From Butyrivibrio sp. AC2005 (GTDB taxonomy: Bacteria > Bacillota > Clostridia > Lachnospirales > Lachnospiraceae), in contig NZ_AUJI01000041.1 in NCBI RefSeq assembly GCF_000424145.1, positions 1 to 46,213 on the forward strand: a stretch of DNA of 46,213 bases. The letters run 5' to 3'. Of the stretch, positions 23,985-32,017 are shown in pieces. Under the pieces are notes generated by a model that saw only the letters and a list, made by a program, of their open reading frames with translations, was not told where the DNA came from and made no database searches. Position numbers and translations under genes: made by a program. Position 1 is the stretch's first letter, and each line of letters starts with the position of its first letter.

Positions 23985-24977
23985 ATGCGAATTGATCAGA
24001 GTGAAATAAACAGTACAGCTTCAAGGTATTATGATAAACAGTACGGCCAGACGGGAAAAGGCAGCAATATGGGATTTGTTGGCCTTGTCGATAAAACAAC
24101 TGAGACTGAAACGACAACCTATGAAGCCAAGGGAACAGTCAAAACTACAGATGGTAGAAGTATTGATGTTAATATGAACGCCTCTATGGAACGATGCAAA
24201 GTGTCAGAAGTTTTTGTACCGATGGCTTCTCCGCTAGATGCGCTGTTTGATCCACTTATCATAAATACAGGATCCGACACTGCAGAGCTTAGTGATAAGA
24301 AATTCAAATTTGACTTGGATGCAGATGGAAAAGAGGATGAAATCTCTACGCTTGGTGAAGGAAGCGGATTCCTGGCACTGGATAAAAATGGAGATGGCAA
24401 GATTAACGATGGAAATGAGCTTTTTGGAGTGAAAAGTGGTGATGGCTTCAAGGATCTTGCAGAATATGACATAGATGGAAATGGATGGATAGATGAAAAT
24501 GATGAGGTTTTTGATCAGCTCAAAGTGTGGTACAAGACTGAAAGCGGTGATGAATTAAAGAGTCTTAAGGATGCAGGTGTCGGAGCGATTTTCCTTGGAG
24601 CAGAAGAAACAGAATTCAGAATGGATGGTGCAGATCAGGTTCTTGACGGAAAGATCCGGAAAACAGGCATGTTCCTAAAAGAGAACGGGGGAGCAGGGAC
24701 TATTCAGCATGTGGATATGGCTATAAAAGGACGCGAGGCTGAGCTATTATCGGATGAAGAAAAGCTAGACCAGTTGATGGAACAGATAAGAAATCAGAAT
24801 ACTCAGAATCGACAGAGAAACAATAATAATACTAACGCGCAGAGGAGAGCTCAAAAAGCTGCCAGACAAAAGAAGCAGCTTGAGGAATATTACAAGAAAA
24901 AGGATTATCAGAAACAGTTGACTGAGGAAGCTATTGAACGTCGTGAAATGCTGCAGGATCAGAATAAGCTTGCCTGA
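23985..24977 (+). CDS. EF-hand-type calcium-binding protein with coiled-coil tail
   Basis: A 330-residue soluble protein with no signal peptide. Three acidic loops of EF-hand/dockerin type are visible: 'DLDADGKED' (110-118), 'DKNGDGKIND' (133-142, followed by 'GNELFG') and 'DIDGNGWIDE' (162-171). This DxDGDGxI...ELFG arrangement is common in large clostridial and proteobacterial calcium proteins. Residues about 245-330 are rich in Gln, Asn, Lys and Glu and predict coiled coil. AAGGAGGG precedes the start. It sits after the LytTR-controlled peptide and the CTTAGTG array, so it may be part of that regulon. Function unknown; secretion without a leader would need another route. Confidence 0.72.
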   Translation: MRIDQSEINSTASRYYDKQYGQTGKGSNMGFVGLVDKTTETETTTYEAKGTVKTTDGRSIDVNMNASMERCKVSEVFVPMASPLDALFDPLIINTGSDTAELSDKKFKFDLDADGKEDEISTLGEGSGFLALDKNGDGKINDGNELFGVKSGDGFKDLAEYDIDGNGWIDENDEVFDQLKVWYKTESGDELKSLKDAGVGAIFLGAEETEFRMDGADQVLDGKIRKTGMFLKENGGAGTIQHVDMAIKGREAELLSDEEKLDQLMEQIRNQNTQNRQRNNNNTNAQRRAQKAARQKKQLEEYYKKKDYQKQLTEEAIERREMLQDQNKLA

Positions 24978-25084
24978 TAAATAATATCCTTTCGGTTATT
25001 TGCTGGTCGAATACAATTAGCTTCCAGGTGACACTGATGTAAGCTGATGCAAAAGGGATTTTGAATACTAAAACATAAAAAATG

Positions 25085-25136
25085 TGCTATAATTCTAATT
25101 GTAAAGATGGAAATATGATGTTTTAAATATCATATT
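25085..25136 (+). promoter_or_regulatory. Extended -10 promoter and inverted repeat before the XRE operon
   Basis: TGCTATAAT (25085-25093) is an extended -10 box. Downstream AATATGAT (25112-25119) and ATCATATT (25129-25136) form an 8-bp inverted repeat centred about 30 bases after the -10. That is well placed to be an operator for the XRE protein encoded next. Confidence 0.55.
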
Positions 25137-25171
25137 CATAAAGATATGCTTTTAATAAAGAGGAGATACTT

Positions 25172-25519
25172 ATGAAACGCCTGTCACAAGAGAAAATGGT
25201 AAATATAATAAAGAGTTCCAGAATTGAGAAGGGAATAACACAGGAAGAATTAAGCGAAAAAACAGGTATAAACAGGCAGATGATTGGAAGGCTTGAAAGG
25301 AAGGAGTATATTCCGTCAATTATGCAGCTTGAGGAGCTTGCAGGAGTTTTGGCATTTGAAATAACATCGCTATTTGAAGATACTGAACCTATGGTCTATA
25401 CAGCATTTAGAAGATCTAAGATGTCGCCAGAAGAACAGAAAGGTGTTGATCATATGTTTGATATGATGATGGCATCCAAACAGCAGATATTACTTAGAAA
25501 GGCTCTTCATAATGATTAG
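25172..25519 (+). CDS. XRE-family HTH regulator (antitoxin-like)
   Basis: A 115-residue protein with an N-terminal helix-turn-helix of the Cro/CI type (about 8-63; 'GITQEELSEKTGINRQMIGRLE'). A helical C-terminal part (SRMSPEEQ-like, then 'DHMFDMMMASKQQILLRK') probably serves dimerisation. AAAGAGGAG precedes the start. Its last 8 bases overlap the ImmA/IrrE-like gene and that gene abuts a PIN-domain gene, so the three are one coupled operon. It probably represses the operon through the inverted repeat upstream. Confidence 0.85.
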   Translation: MKRLSQEKMVNIIKSSRIEKGITQEELSEKTGINRQMIGRLERKEYIPSIMQLEELAGVLAFEITSLFEDTEPMVYTAFRRSKMSPEEQKGVDHMFDMMMASKQQILLRKALHND

Positions 25520-26378
25520 GACATATACATTGAACGCAGAAGAAACAGAAGAAGTTAAACAACTTGCTACAAAGACGAGACAGGATTTTGGTGTTTTCCC
25601 AACAGTTCCTTTGGGTAGTGATATCCGCATGATATTAGAAAAAGAAGGGATACTGCTCTGTGAGTATCCCTTTGGTGATTCATGCGGAACTCACACATAC
25701 GGAAATATTACTTGGTTCAAGACAGATGAAACAACAATTACATTTATTGGACTTAATACATCCAGCTACTATGATGAACAGATTTTTGCGCTGGCTCATG
25801 AGATATATCATTTCAGGACTAAGACCGGTAAAGCGTATTCCCCCGAGATGGAATTGGAAGATGAGGTCATAGAGAAGAAAGCGGATAGATTTGCTGCTGA
25901 GTTATTGCTACCGGCAGATGAGCTGAAGAAGTTGGTGTTGGATACGTTTGGTAAATATAGTATTACCGATAATTCGGAGCTTAAAGTTCTTAGGTTTATT
26001 GCTCGTCTGCAATGTGAGTGGTGGCTTCCATACAAGGCATTGGTAAATCGTATATTTGAGGAAGGCTATATCAGCGAGGAATTTTATACGGAATTATATG
26101 GCATCGAATGCCGTGATGAAGATAGCATCTATAGGCGGATATTAAAGAGTGCTGACAATGAAATATCAGAGCTTCTTAATAAGAAAACAAAGACTATAGG
26201 TGTTTCAAATAAAGTTCTGGAAACAATTATCAGTAATTATGAAGATAAACTTATCGGAGATGATGAATTTGTACAGCTTCTTTCACTGTTTGATAAGAGA
26301 CCGGAGGATTATGGCTTTCAGATCATTGATGAAATAGATGATGAACTCAAAGAGTACTTTGAAAGTGGGGAAAAGTAA
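25512..26378 (+). CDS. ImmA/IrrE-family zinc metallopeptidase
   Basis: A 288-residue protein with the HExxH zinc motif 'HEIYH' (96-100) and the downstream 'KKADRFAAELLLP' helix that supplies the third ligand and marks the ImmA/IrrE (COG2856) family. Members cleave a partner XRE repressor, as ImmA does for ImmR and IrrE for DdrO. Here the XRE gene lies immediately upstream and overlaps by 8 bases. The C-terminal 120 residues are extra and probably helical. The likely output is derepression of its own operon, including the PIN protein, under stress. Confidence 0.87.
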   Translation: MIRTYTLNAEETEEVKQLATKTRQDFGVFPTVPLGSDIRMILEKEGILLCEYPFGDSCGTHTYGNITWFKTDETTITFIGLNTSSYYDEQIFALAHEIYHFRTKTGKAYSPEMELEDEVIEKKADRFAAELLLPADELKKLVLDTFGKYSITDNSELKVLRFIARLQCEWWLPYKALVNRIFEEGYISEEFYTELYGIECRDEDSIYRRILKSADNEISELLNKKTKTIGVSNKVLETIISNYEDKLIGDDEFVQLLSLFDKRPEDYGFQIIDEIDDELKEYFESGEK

Positions 26379-27094
26379 TGAGAATCGATATTGATAGAAT
26401 AAACCCGGCTTTCAAAGAACTGATTAAACATCATGATCAGGTAATTTTCCTGGATGCAAATATTTTTATTCCTCCTGACAGGAGCAATTTCCAAAAACAT
26501 ATAGCAGCTTTTAGGTTTGAGGATTATAGAACAGTTTTTCTTGATCCACTGCTTTTGGAATTTCCGAAACTGTCAGTACATGAAACTGTATATGATGAGA
26601 TGGTGGTCAGTTCTGTTAAGGCATATGTCGATGAACACATTGGCAATGAATCATCAGGACTGGAAGTGCATTATGATAGAAACTTGAGTGAAGAAGAAAA
26701 CGCACTTTTAAATTTGTATCTTCAAAAGTTATCCGTGCATTCAGGATATGATCCTGCAGCAGATAATTCTAAAGATAGGGGAGAGATAAGATCTCTTTCT
26801 TATATGGCTGTGAAAAGGTATTTGTATTTTACAGCCAATGATGCTTTGCCTATCCGGCTGATTAAAAACGCAAAGGAACTTGAAACTGATCTCGACGATA
26901 TGGGAATAATACAGCCATATGAATTGATTTTTTATTTGTATGAGTCAAAGAAATATGATGGAAAAGGTCTCAGGATTCTATACAAATATTTGTACTATCT
27001 TACAGCACGAGATAAAATTGAAAATCCTGAGTGGGGAAAATTTGTCGAGGCAATGGAAGCTATATATGAAGATCTGTTTGACGAGAGCAGATGA
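26378..27094 (+). CDS. PIN-domain-like putative RNase (toxin candidate)
   Basis: A 238-residue protein whose start shares one base with the previous stop. It has PIN-type acidic positions in order: D26 in 'VIFLDANIF', E69 in 'SVHETVYDEM', E136 in 'DRGEIRSL' and D155 in 'FTANDALPIRLI'. PIN proteins are magnesium-dependent RNases and are often toxins. At 238 residues it is longer than VapC (about 130), with a C-terminal helical extension. Its place after an XRE and an ImmA/IrrE gene suggests a three-part toxin system in which the peptidase releases repression. The assignment rests on motif order, not on a search. Confidence 0.68.
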   Translation: MRIDIDRINPAFKELIKHHDQVIFLDANIFIPPDRSNFQKHIAAFRFEDYRTVFLDPLLLEFPKLSVHETVYDEMVVSSVKAYVDEHIGNESSGLEVHYDRNLSEEENALLNLYLQKLSVHSGYDPAADNSKDRGEIRSLSYMAVKRYLYFTANDALPIRLIKNAKELETDLDDMGIIQPYELIFYLYESKKYDGKGLRILYKYLYYLTARDKIENPEWGKFVEAMEAIYEDLFDESR

Positions 27095-27582
27095 TATGGA
27101 AAGACTGTTGTACCCGAGAGGCAAATTTGTTGAGAAATATTAGAAAGAGACAACTGAAACAGGTATCCGGAATAAAAACAGCCATATTGTTGTTTTTGAC
27201 GCTGGCCATAATTGCAGGTGGCCTGTTTTTTGATGCCCACAATATAGAGAATCTTTCAGATCATTTTGGAAATGGTGTAACAACCAGTTCTGAGTCTTCT
27301 ACGCTTCCGCTCAGGTCCAATACTTATATAAAAGATAGCGATATGTTCATTATGGCAGCATCTGAGGTCAGGGATGTTAGGGCCGTAAGCGAAGTCATAA
27401 AACGATTGGAACAAGGTTCCACAAGCAAGAGGATCCTTGTTCTGTCATTGATTTTATGCATCCTGATTTCTGAGGGTGCTTTCTATACATCAGTACTACC
27501 GTCTATTTTTCCGTGGACAGATGTTATTTGTTCCAGGCGGACAATGATTCAGTATATCCATAGCCAGGACGGGGCTAAATAA
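27091..27582 (+). CDS. Hypothetical two-helix membrane protein
   Basis: A 163-residue frame that overlaps the PIN gene by 4 bases. Two hydrophobic segments (about 30-47 and 114-132) flank an outer or inner region rich in Ser and Thr. The first 28 residues are basic with two cysteines. There is no recognisable domain. The overlap suggests it belongs to the XRE/ImmA/PIN operon, but no ribosome site is seen and the true start could be inside. A decayed gene is possible. Confidence 0.45.
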   Translation: MIWKDCCTREANLLRNIRKRQLKQVSGIKTAILLFLTLAIIAGGLFFDAHNIENLSDHFGNGVTTSSESSTLPLRSNTYIKDSDMFIMAASEVRDVRAVSEVIKRLEQGSTSKRILVLSLILCILISEGAFYTSVLPSIFPWTDVICSRRTMIQYIHSQDGAK

Positions 27583-27744
27583 TCCTATTTCATTTCCAAC
27601 AAGAAACTATCAGTTTTGAAGGGCAGATATAGTCTGCTCTTGTTTGCGTGCGCGTTGCAGGTCAGTTGAGACTAACTGATATTTGACTGCAGCCAGTTTT
27701 GTACGCTTATTGCTGCAAAGAAGCAGCAGACAAGGAGATGAAAA

Positions 27745-27909
27745 ATGTATACAACAGTAATGACAACAGTTATAGGTGTAATCTGCACGCTTCTTGTGAT
27801 CGTTTCCTTTATATGGATGGCTATTGCTTATCGCAAGTCTGATGAAGCGAATATAAGTGAAAAGGAAGATAAGACTGAAGAAATTAAGGAGGGTAGGAAG
27901 CATGAGTGA
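27745..27909 (+). CDS. Tiny single-pass membrane protein, 54 residues
   Basis: CAAGGAGATG precedes ATG 27745. One membrane helix (about 5-28; 'VIGVICTLLVIVSFIWMAIAY') is followed by an acidic-basic tail 'EKEDKTEEIKEGRKHE'. It overlaps the next tiny membrane protein by 8 bases, and the coding sequence for its tail doubles as that gene's ribosome site. No family is recognised; a subunit-like or stress-peptide role is possible. The 162 bases upstream hold short inverted repeats (for example TCAGTT/AACTGA) but no gene. Confidence 0.6.
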   Translation: MYTTVMTTVIGVICTLLVIVSFIWMAIAYRKSDEANISEKEDKTEEIKEGRKHE

Positions 27910-28045
27910 TGTGATTACATACATATTTATATTTTTTATGGCAATTTTTGGAGGCCTTTCTACTATATATGTTGTGCTTGCACTTCCAGTTGTCCTGATA
28001 TGGAAAGTGTACAGAAAAATCAAATTTGGTGAGAAGATAATGTGA
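27902..28045 (+). CDS. Tiny single-pass membrane protein, 47 residues
   Basis: ATG 27902 lies behind TAAGGAGGG inside the end of the previous gene. The product is almost all hydrophobic (about 5-34; 'IFIFFMAIFGGLSTIYVVLA') with a basic end 'KVYRKIKFGEKIM', giving an N-out, C-in prediction. The overlap with the 54-residue gene implies the two are made together and may act as a pair. A strong hairpin follows 18 bases later. Confidence 0.6.
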   Translation: MSDVITYIFIFFMAIFGGLSTIYVVLALPVVLIWKVYRKIKFGEKIM

Positions 28046-28063
28046 CGGGGGATCAATGAATTC

Positions 28064-28104
28064 GAGGCTGTATGCAGTTCAGTGTTTGAACTGTATGCAG
28101 CCTC
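28064..28104 (+). terminator. Long 18-bp hairpin without a T tract
   Basis: GAGGCTGTATGCAGTTCA (28064-28081) pairs over all 18 positions, two G-U, with TGAACTGTATGCAGCCTC (28087-28104) around a GTGTT loop. No U run follows. It may stabilise or end the transcript of the two tiny membrane proteins. Confidence 0.55.
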
Positions 28105-28136
28105 AACCCTTAAATAAGACTGGGAGGCAATGTCGA

Positions 28137-28376
28137 TTATCTCTTTGTCAGTAAATGTGTGTACTTTACATAAAAAAATACATCAAGTACAGCATAGAAT
28201 ACTCCAAAACCGGCAAAAACACCTATCAACTCTAGTTTTAATACTAACATATTTATAAAGATAATCATGCAACATACTGCTGACATCAGAACCGATATGA
28301 TCAGAACCCACTTCTCCTGTTCTGTTGCCTGAAGTGCATATTTATAGACCTGACATGGTATGTTCAGTATCTGCAC
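28137..28376 (-). CDS. Hypothetical small membrane protein, 79 residues
   Basis: A minus-strand frame with two or three hydrophobic helices (about 23-42 and 45-70; 'WVLIISVLMSAVCCMIIFIN', then 'LIGVFAGFGVFYAVL') and a basic end 'KYTHLLTKR'. The only upstream start is a GTG without a clear ribosome site. It could be the rear of a broken gene, because LRR debris adjoins it on the other strand. Amphipathic helix content argues it was once coding. Confidence 0.4.
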   Translation of the reverse strand: MQILNIPCQVYKYALQATEQEKWVLIISVLMSAVCCMIIFINMLVLKLELIGVFAGFGVFYAVLDVFFYVKYTHLLTKR

Positions 28377-28379
28377 TGA

Positions 28380-28502
28380 AAGTTAAGAGCTTATGACATC
28401 AGTCCGAAGCAGCTTGAAAAGACTAAGAAGTTGCTTACAAAAGCAGGTGCTAAAAAGGTATGTTTCAAGAAAAGAAAAAAGTATTGGAGTGACAAAAAAT
28501 GA
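28380..28502 (+). pseudogene. C-terminal remnant of an LRR (BspA-like) protein
   Basis: The frame ending at 28502 reads 'YDISPKQLEKTKKLLTKAGA' and then 'KKVCFKKRKKYWSDKK'. It resembles the tail of LRR_5 proteins and the tail of the next gene ('MKKLKSLFKKAGGKNV'). There is no upstream repeat or start, so only the end of a lost paralogue remains. Its stop overlaps the next gene's start. Confidence 0.5.
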
Positions 28503-29212
28503 GTATGAAAAAAATATATTGGTATTTGATGGCAGTTTTAGCTATGGTTTTTTCATTTAATATATATTCAATAAATGCATGTGCCGAGACATATGTCTCA
28601 ACAGGTGAAGAGGTCAGTGCTGATCACCTCATGAAGGGAGATGAATTTATATGTGAAAAATATGATCTATTCAAATTCAGGGTTGTAAAAACCGCAAGTG
28701 AATCTAAAAATAAGTACATACAAGTTGAAATAACAGGATTTAATCCTTCTCCAAAAACAAAATATACAAAAAAGAATTATGAAAATGTAGCTTGTGAAGA
28801 TTATTACTTAGAAGACTATGAGATTGTCGGAATAGCTGATAATGCCTTTAGGGACAACCAGATGATAAAAAAGTTTATAGTCTATTCTGCTCCTTTAAAA
28901 TATATAGGAAAAAGTGCATTTGAAGGATGTACAAATCTCAGGTACTTTTCTATCAGCGATACTGATAGCCTTAAAATGATCAAGGAAAGAGCTTTTTATG
29001 GCTGCAAATCCATGTATAAATTTGAGTTAAAAGGAAATAAATTAAAACGAGTAGGTAATGATGCCTTCAGAGATACAAGATCTGTTATGATGAAAATTGT
29101 TGGTTTTGATATGAACTCGAAGCATATGAAAAAGTTGAAGTCATTATTCAAGAAGGCTGGTGGCAAGAACGTTATAGGTAGACACTTTAAACCTGCACGA
29201 TGCCTCAAGTAA
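28499..29212 (+). CDS. Secreted leucine-rich-repeat protein, BspA-like
   Basis: A 237-residue exported protein. It has a signal peptide (about 1-30, cleavage near 'NACAET'), a beta-rich lead-in, and LRR_5 repeats with the 'IADNAFRDNQMIKKF', 'IGKSAFEGCTNLRYF', 'IKERAFYGCKSMYKF' and 'VGNDAFRDT' pattern. The C-terminus is basic ('LKSLFKKAGGKNVIGRHFKP'). BspA-like repeats mediate adhesion to host or other cells in gut and rumen bacteria. It lacks a wall-sorting signal, and with four repeats it is short for the family. GGAG lies 9 bases before the start. The LRR tail remnant just upstream points to tandem duplication with loss. Confidence 0.75.
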   Translation: MSMKKIYWYLMAVLAMVFSFNIYSINACAETYVSTGEEVSADHLMKGDEFICEKYDLFKFRVVKTASESKNKYIQVEITGFNPSPKTKYTKKNYENVACEDYYLEDYEIVGIADNAFRDNQMIKKFIVYSAPLKYIGKSAFEGCTNLRYFSISDTDSLKMIKERAFYGCKSMYKFELKGNKLKRVGNDAFRDTRSVMMKIVGFDMNSKHMKKLKSLFKKAGGKNVIGRHFKPARCLK

Positions 29213-29216
29213 TGGA

Positions 29217-29411
29217 TTGAGGTGTAGCTTAGGACAACGGAAAATACATTTTAAGAATAATCAAAGGGAATATTTGTACGGGAGAAAGGCATTTTGGGAT
29301 GAAGACATAACAATTTTTGATGTGAAGCTCGCCTACACTATAGGTGTAATACTGGTACTTTTCATTGTGTTTTTAATGGCGGGAATGATGGCATTTCCTG
29401 TGAATAATTGA
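29217..29411 (+). CDS. Doubtful small membrane protein, 64 residues
   Basis: The frame opens with TTG and has no convincing ribosome site. Its second half is a clear membrane helix ('LAYTIGVILVLFIVFLMAGM') ending 'MAFPVNN'. A shorter start near 29275 is possible. It may be a real tiny membrane protein or the end of a decayed one. Confidence 0.35.
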   Translation: MRCSLGQRKIHFKNNQREYLYGRKAFWDEDITIFDVKLAYTIGVILVLFIVFLMAGMMAFPVNN

Positions 29412-29471
29412 TTTGTAGTAGGAATAAATCGAGTTATTCTAGTCAGGTGATAATCTGGCTAACGAAGGACG

Positions 29472-29506
29472 ATAACCTCTCGGCCGTAATCCGGAAGAGA
29501 GGTTAT
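29472..29506 (+). terminator. Terminator-like hairpin
   Basis: ATAACCTCTC (29472-29481) and GAGAGGTTAT (29497-29506) form a perfect 10-bp stem with a 15-base loop, followed by a weak TTGCTTATT. It separates the LRR region from the AAA protein gene. Confidence 0.6.
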
Positions 29507-29579
29507 TTGCTTATTGGTTAATAAAATTTCTTTTTGTTTAACAAGTGGGATTTTCATATGATAAGTGTCAATCATGCGA

Positions 29580-29585
29580 TATAAT
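29580..29585 (+). promoter_or_regulatory. -10 box of the AAA/PD-(D/E)XK gene
   Basis: TATAAT at 29580-29585, 32 bases before the GTG start. No good -35 is seen at the usual distance (TATGAT at 29557). Confidence 0.4.
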
Positions 29586-29617
29586 ATAAAAAAGGTTAAA
29601 GTTGTAAGGAGACTGTA

Positions 29618-31210
29618 GTGAAGACTTTTAATACGACAGCAGTATGTATTCCCTCAAAACATTATATGGTGGATCTGACAGAGAGAGTTCTGGAGATCAG
29701 AAAGCTTGTTGATGACGGGAAGTATTTTACGGTTAACAGGGCGAGGCAGTATGGTAAGACGACTATGCTCAGTGTTCTTGCAGATTCCCTAGTGTCTGAT
29801 TATATAGTCATAAGTACAAGCTTTGAAGGAATTGGAGATGCAGGATTTGCAGATGAAGCCTCATTTGTTAAGGAATTCTGCAGATTACTGCGAAGAGAGT
29901 TGCGCAGAGTCAGTGATATTCCGGAAGAAATAAGAGTAGAAATAGATAATCTTGTAAAACATGAATCAGATAAAATTAGTTTGGGAGACCTGTTTGATGT
30001 TCTTTTGGAGTGGTGCGATATATCGGAAAGAAAGATAATACTGATTATTGATGAGGTTGATACAGCTACCAATAATACAGTATTTCTTGATTTTCTGGCT
30101 CAGCTGCGTGACAACTATATAAATCGTGACACTAAGGGCGTCAAGACATTTCAGTCAGTTATACTCGCAGGTGTTATGGATGTAAAACATCTTAAATTGA
30201 AGATAAGGGAAGATTCGGAACACAAAGTTAATAGTCCCTGGAATATAGCAGCGGATTTTGATATTGATATGAGCCTGCCGGAAGACGGAATAAAAGAGAT
30301 GCTTGATGAATATGAGGCCGATCATTCAACTGGCATGGATACATCGGTTCTTGCAAGACAGATACGAGAGTACACTAATGGATATCCATATCTTGTGAGC
30401 AGAATCTGTCAGAATATCGATACCAGGCTGGTTCCGCAGAAGTTTAAGAATCTCAGTGAGGCATGGACAGAGTATGGAGTTGATGAGTCTGTAAAAATGC
30501 TACTTAGTGAGAGCGGTAATTCGCTGTTTGAATCCCTGACCGGTAAGCTAACAAATTATCCTGAACTTAAGAAGAGCCTTAGGAGCATCCTTTTAAAGGG
30601 AGAGACTCTTGCGTGGCTTCCATATGATGAGGAACAGCAGCAGCTTTTCATGTATGGCTTTATAAGGAATAATCATAATACTGTTGCGGTTTCCAACCGT
30701 ATATTTGAAATGTTACTCTATACGCATTTCATTGGTGAGAATAATAAATATAATGACTTAAAGCAGAGTGGCTCTGAGTCTAAATCTATCTTTGTAGAGG
30801 ATGGTATACTCAATGTTCCAAAGATTATGGAGCATTTCATTACGGAGCATAACAGGATCCACGGTGATAATACAGAGAAGTTCCTAGAGGATGAAGGAAG
30901 GGAGCGTTTTGTGACCTATCTTTCAGCCATAATAAACGGCACCGGTACATACACGATCGAGGAGCAGACCAGAGATCATAAGCGTATGGATATTGTTATC
31001 CATTATCTTGGTAGGCGCTATGTGATAGAACTCAAGATATGGCGCGGAGAAAGGTATAATGCTGATGGTGAGAAGCAGATCAGCGAATATCTTGATTATT
31101 TTGGACTGAGCACTGGTTATATGTTAAGCTTTTGCTTCAATAAGAATAAGAAGCCTGGAGTCGAAATGGTTCATGTCGGGGATAAGCTCATATACGAAGG
31201 AACGGTCTAA
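29618..31210 (+). CDS. AAA-ATPase with C-terminal PD-(D/E)XK nuclease domain
   Basis: A 530-residue protein of the AAA-ATPase-like (PF09820) plus PDDEXK_9 (PF08011) family, abundant in gut Firmicutes and Bacteroides. The P-loop region reads 'RARQYGKTTML' (41-51), a degenerate Walker A typical of the family. Walker B is 'IILIIDEVD'. The C-terminal nuclease core is visible as 'RMDIVIHYLGRRYVIELKIW' (D, then ExK). GTG 29618 follows AAGGAG and matches the family start 'FNTTAVCIPSKHYMVDL'. Function is not established; many paralogues per genome and defence or mobile-element roles have been suggested. It is a single gene with its own -10 box. Confidence 0.85.
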   Translation: MKTFNTTAVCIPSKHYMVDLTERVLEIRKLVDDGKYFTVNRARQYGKTTMLSVLADSLVSDYIVISTSFEGIGDAGFADEASFVKEFCRLLRRELRRVSDIPEEIRVEIDNLVKHESDKISLGDLFDVLLEWCDISERKIILIIDEVDTATNNTVFLDFLAQLRDNYINRDTKGVKTFQSVILAGVMDVKHLKLKIREDSEHKVNSPWNIAADFDIDMSLPEDGIKEMLDEYEADHSTGMDTSVLARQIREYTNGYPYLVSRICQNIDTRLVPQKFKNLSEAWTEYGVDESVKMLLSESGNSLFESLTGKLTNYPELKKSLRSILLKGETLAWLPYDEEQQQLFMYGFIRNNHNTVAVSNRIFEMLLYTHFIGENNKYNDLKQSGSESKSIFVEDGILNVPKIMEHFITEHNRIHGDNTEKFLEDEGRERFVTYLSAIINGTGTYTIEEQTRDHKRMDIVIHYLGRRYVIELKIWRGERYNADGEKQISEYLDYFGLSTGYMLSFCFNKNKKPGVEMVHVGDKLIYEGTV

Positions 31211-31239
31211 ATAGTAATGTTGGAGGAAAACTGGCAATA

Positions 31240-31929
31240 ATGAAGGACTACCATTTGTTGATTGTGGAAGATGATATAAGTGTTGGAAATATGTTACAGG
31301 AGGCACTTGAAATTGAAGGCTATGAGGTGGCGAGAGCCTATTCGGGAACAGAGACTCTTATGTTTCTGGAAAAGAAAAAGCCCGATCTTATCCTTCTTGA
31401 CCTCATGCTTCCAGGACTTTCCGGAGATGAGCTAATAACGCACCTTGATGGAGTCCCAACGATAGTAACGAGTGCACGGTCTGACCTCGATAGCAAGATA
31501 GAGATTCTAAAAAAAGGAGCTTGTGATTACGTTACTAAGCCTTTTGTGATTTCTGAGCTTCTGGCAAGGATAGAAGCACATCTTCGTCTTGTTTCAGAAA
31601 GGAAAGGGGCTACAATCTCTGTAGAGGATGATGTAATAAGAGCAGGGAAAATTGCTCTTGATACGAGTCTTATGACAGTTATCATAGGAGATAAAGAAAC
31701 GAACCTAACGAGAACTGAGGCTGCGATATTGAGTATTCTCATGCGTAATGCAGGAAGACCTCTTGGAAGGAATACAATCCTTGACAGGATAAGTGAGGAG
31801 ACACCGGATTGCACTGAAAGATCACTAAAACAGCATGTCAGCAACATCAGGAAGAAATTACAGCAGCTTGATGACATCGATCATATTGAAACAATTTACG
31901 GAATAGGTTTCCAGTTTAACGAATCTTGA
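31240..31929 (+). CDS. OmpR-family response regulator of the ABC/esterase locus
   Basis: A 229-residue regulator. The receiver has E10-D11-D12, phospho-acceptor D54 in 'LILLDLMLPGLSG' and K100 in 'VTKPF'. The winged helix ends 'TIYGIGFQFNES'. TGGAGGA is 11 bases upstream of the start. Its kinase is not adjacent but follows the transporter and esterase genes at 35793, an arrangement seen in lantibiotic-immunity and bacitracin-type loci. Three TCTTGACSA repeats begin within its last codon and lie before the ABC genes, probably its operator. Confidence 0.87.
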   Translation: MKDYHLLIVEDDISVGNMLQEALEIEGYEVARAYSGTETLMFLEKKKPDLILLDLMLPGLSGDELITHLDGVPTIVTSARSDLDSKIEILKKGACDYVTKPFVISELLARIEAHLRLVSERKGATISVEDDVIRAGKIALDTSLMTVIIGDKETNLTRTEAAILSILMRNAGRPLGRNTILDRISEETPDCTERSLKQHVSNIRKKLQQLDDIDHIETIYGIGFQFNES

Positions 31930-31966
31930 CCATATCTTGACGATTTCTATACCACTTTCTTGACGA
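31924..31966 (+). promoter_or_regulatory. Three TCTTGAC(C/G)A direct repeats, candidate RR operator
   Basis: TCTTGACCA at 31924, TCTTGACGA at 31935 and TCTTGACGA at 31958 are spaced 11 and 23 bases, one and two helical turns apart, the usual OmpR-family geometry. The first also offers a -35 (TTGACC), with TATACC 16 bases on. The third lies in the loop region of the terminator hairpin. Confidence 0.55.
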
Positions 31967-31977
31967 GAAGGTGGTAT
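31949..31977 (+). terminator. Terminator or attenuator between regulator and ABC genes
   Basis: A 12-bp stem of ATACCACTTTCT (31949-31960) with AGAAGGTGGTAT (31966-31977), one G-U pair and a 5-base loop, followed by TTTTATTTTC. It sits between the regulator and the ATPase gene, so transcript levels could be set here. Confidence 0.7.
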
Positions 31978-32017
31978 TTTATTTTCAGCGATAAACATTG
32001 AAAGGATGAAAAAAGAG

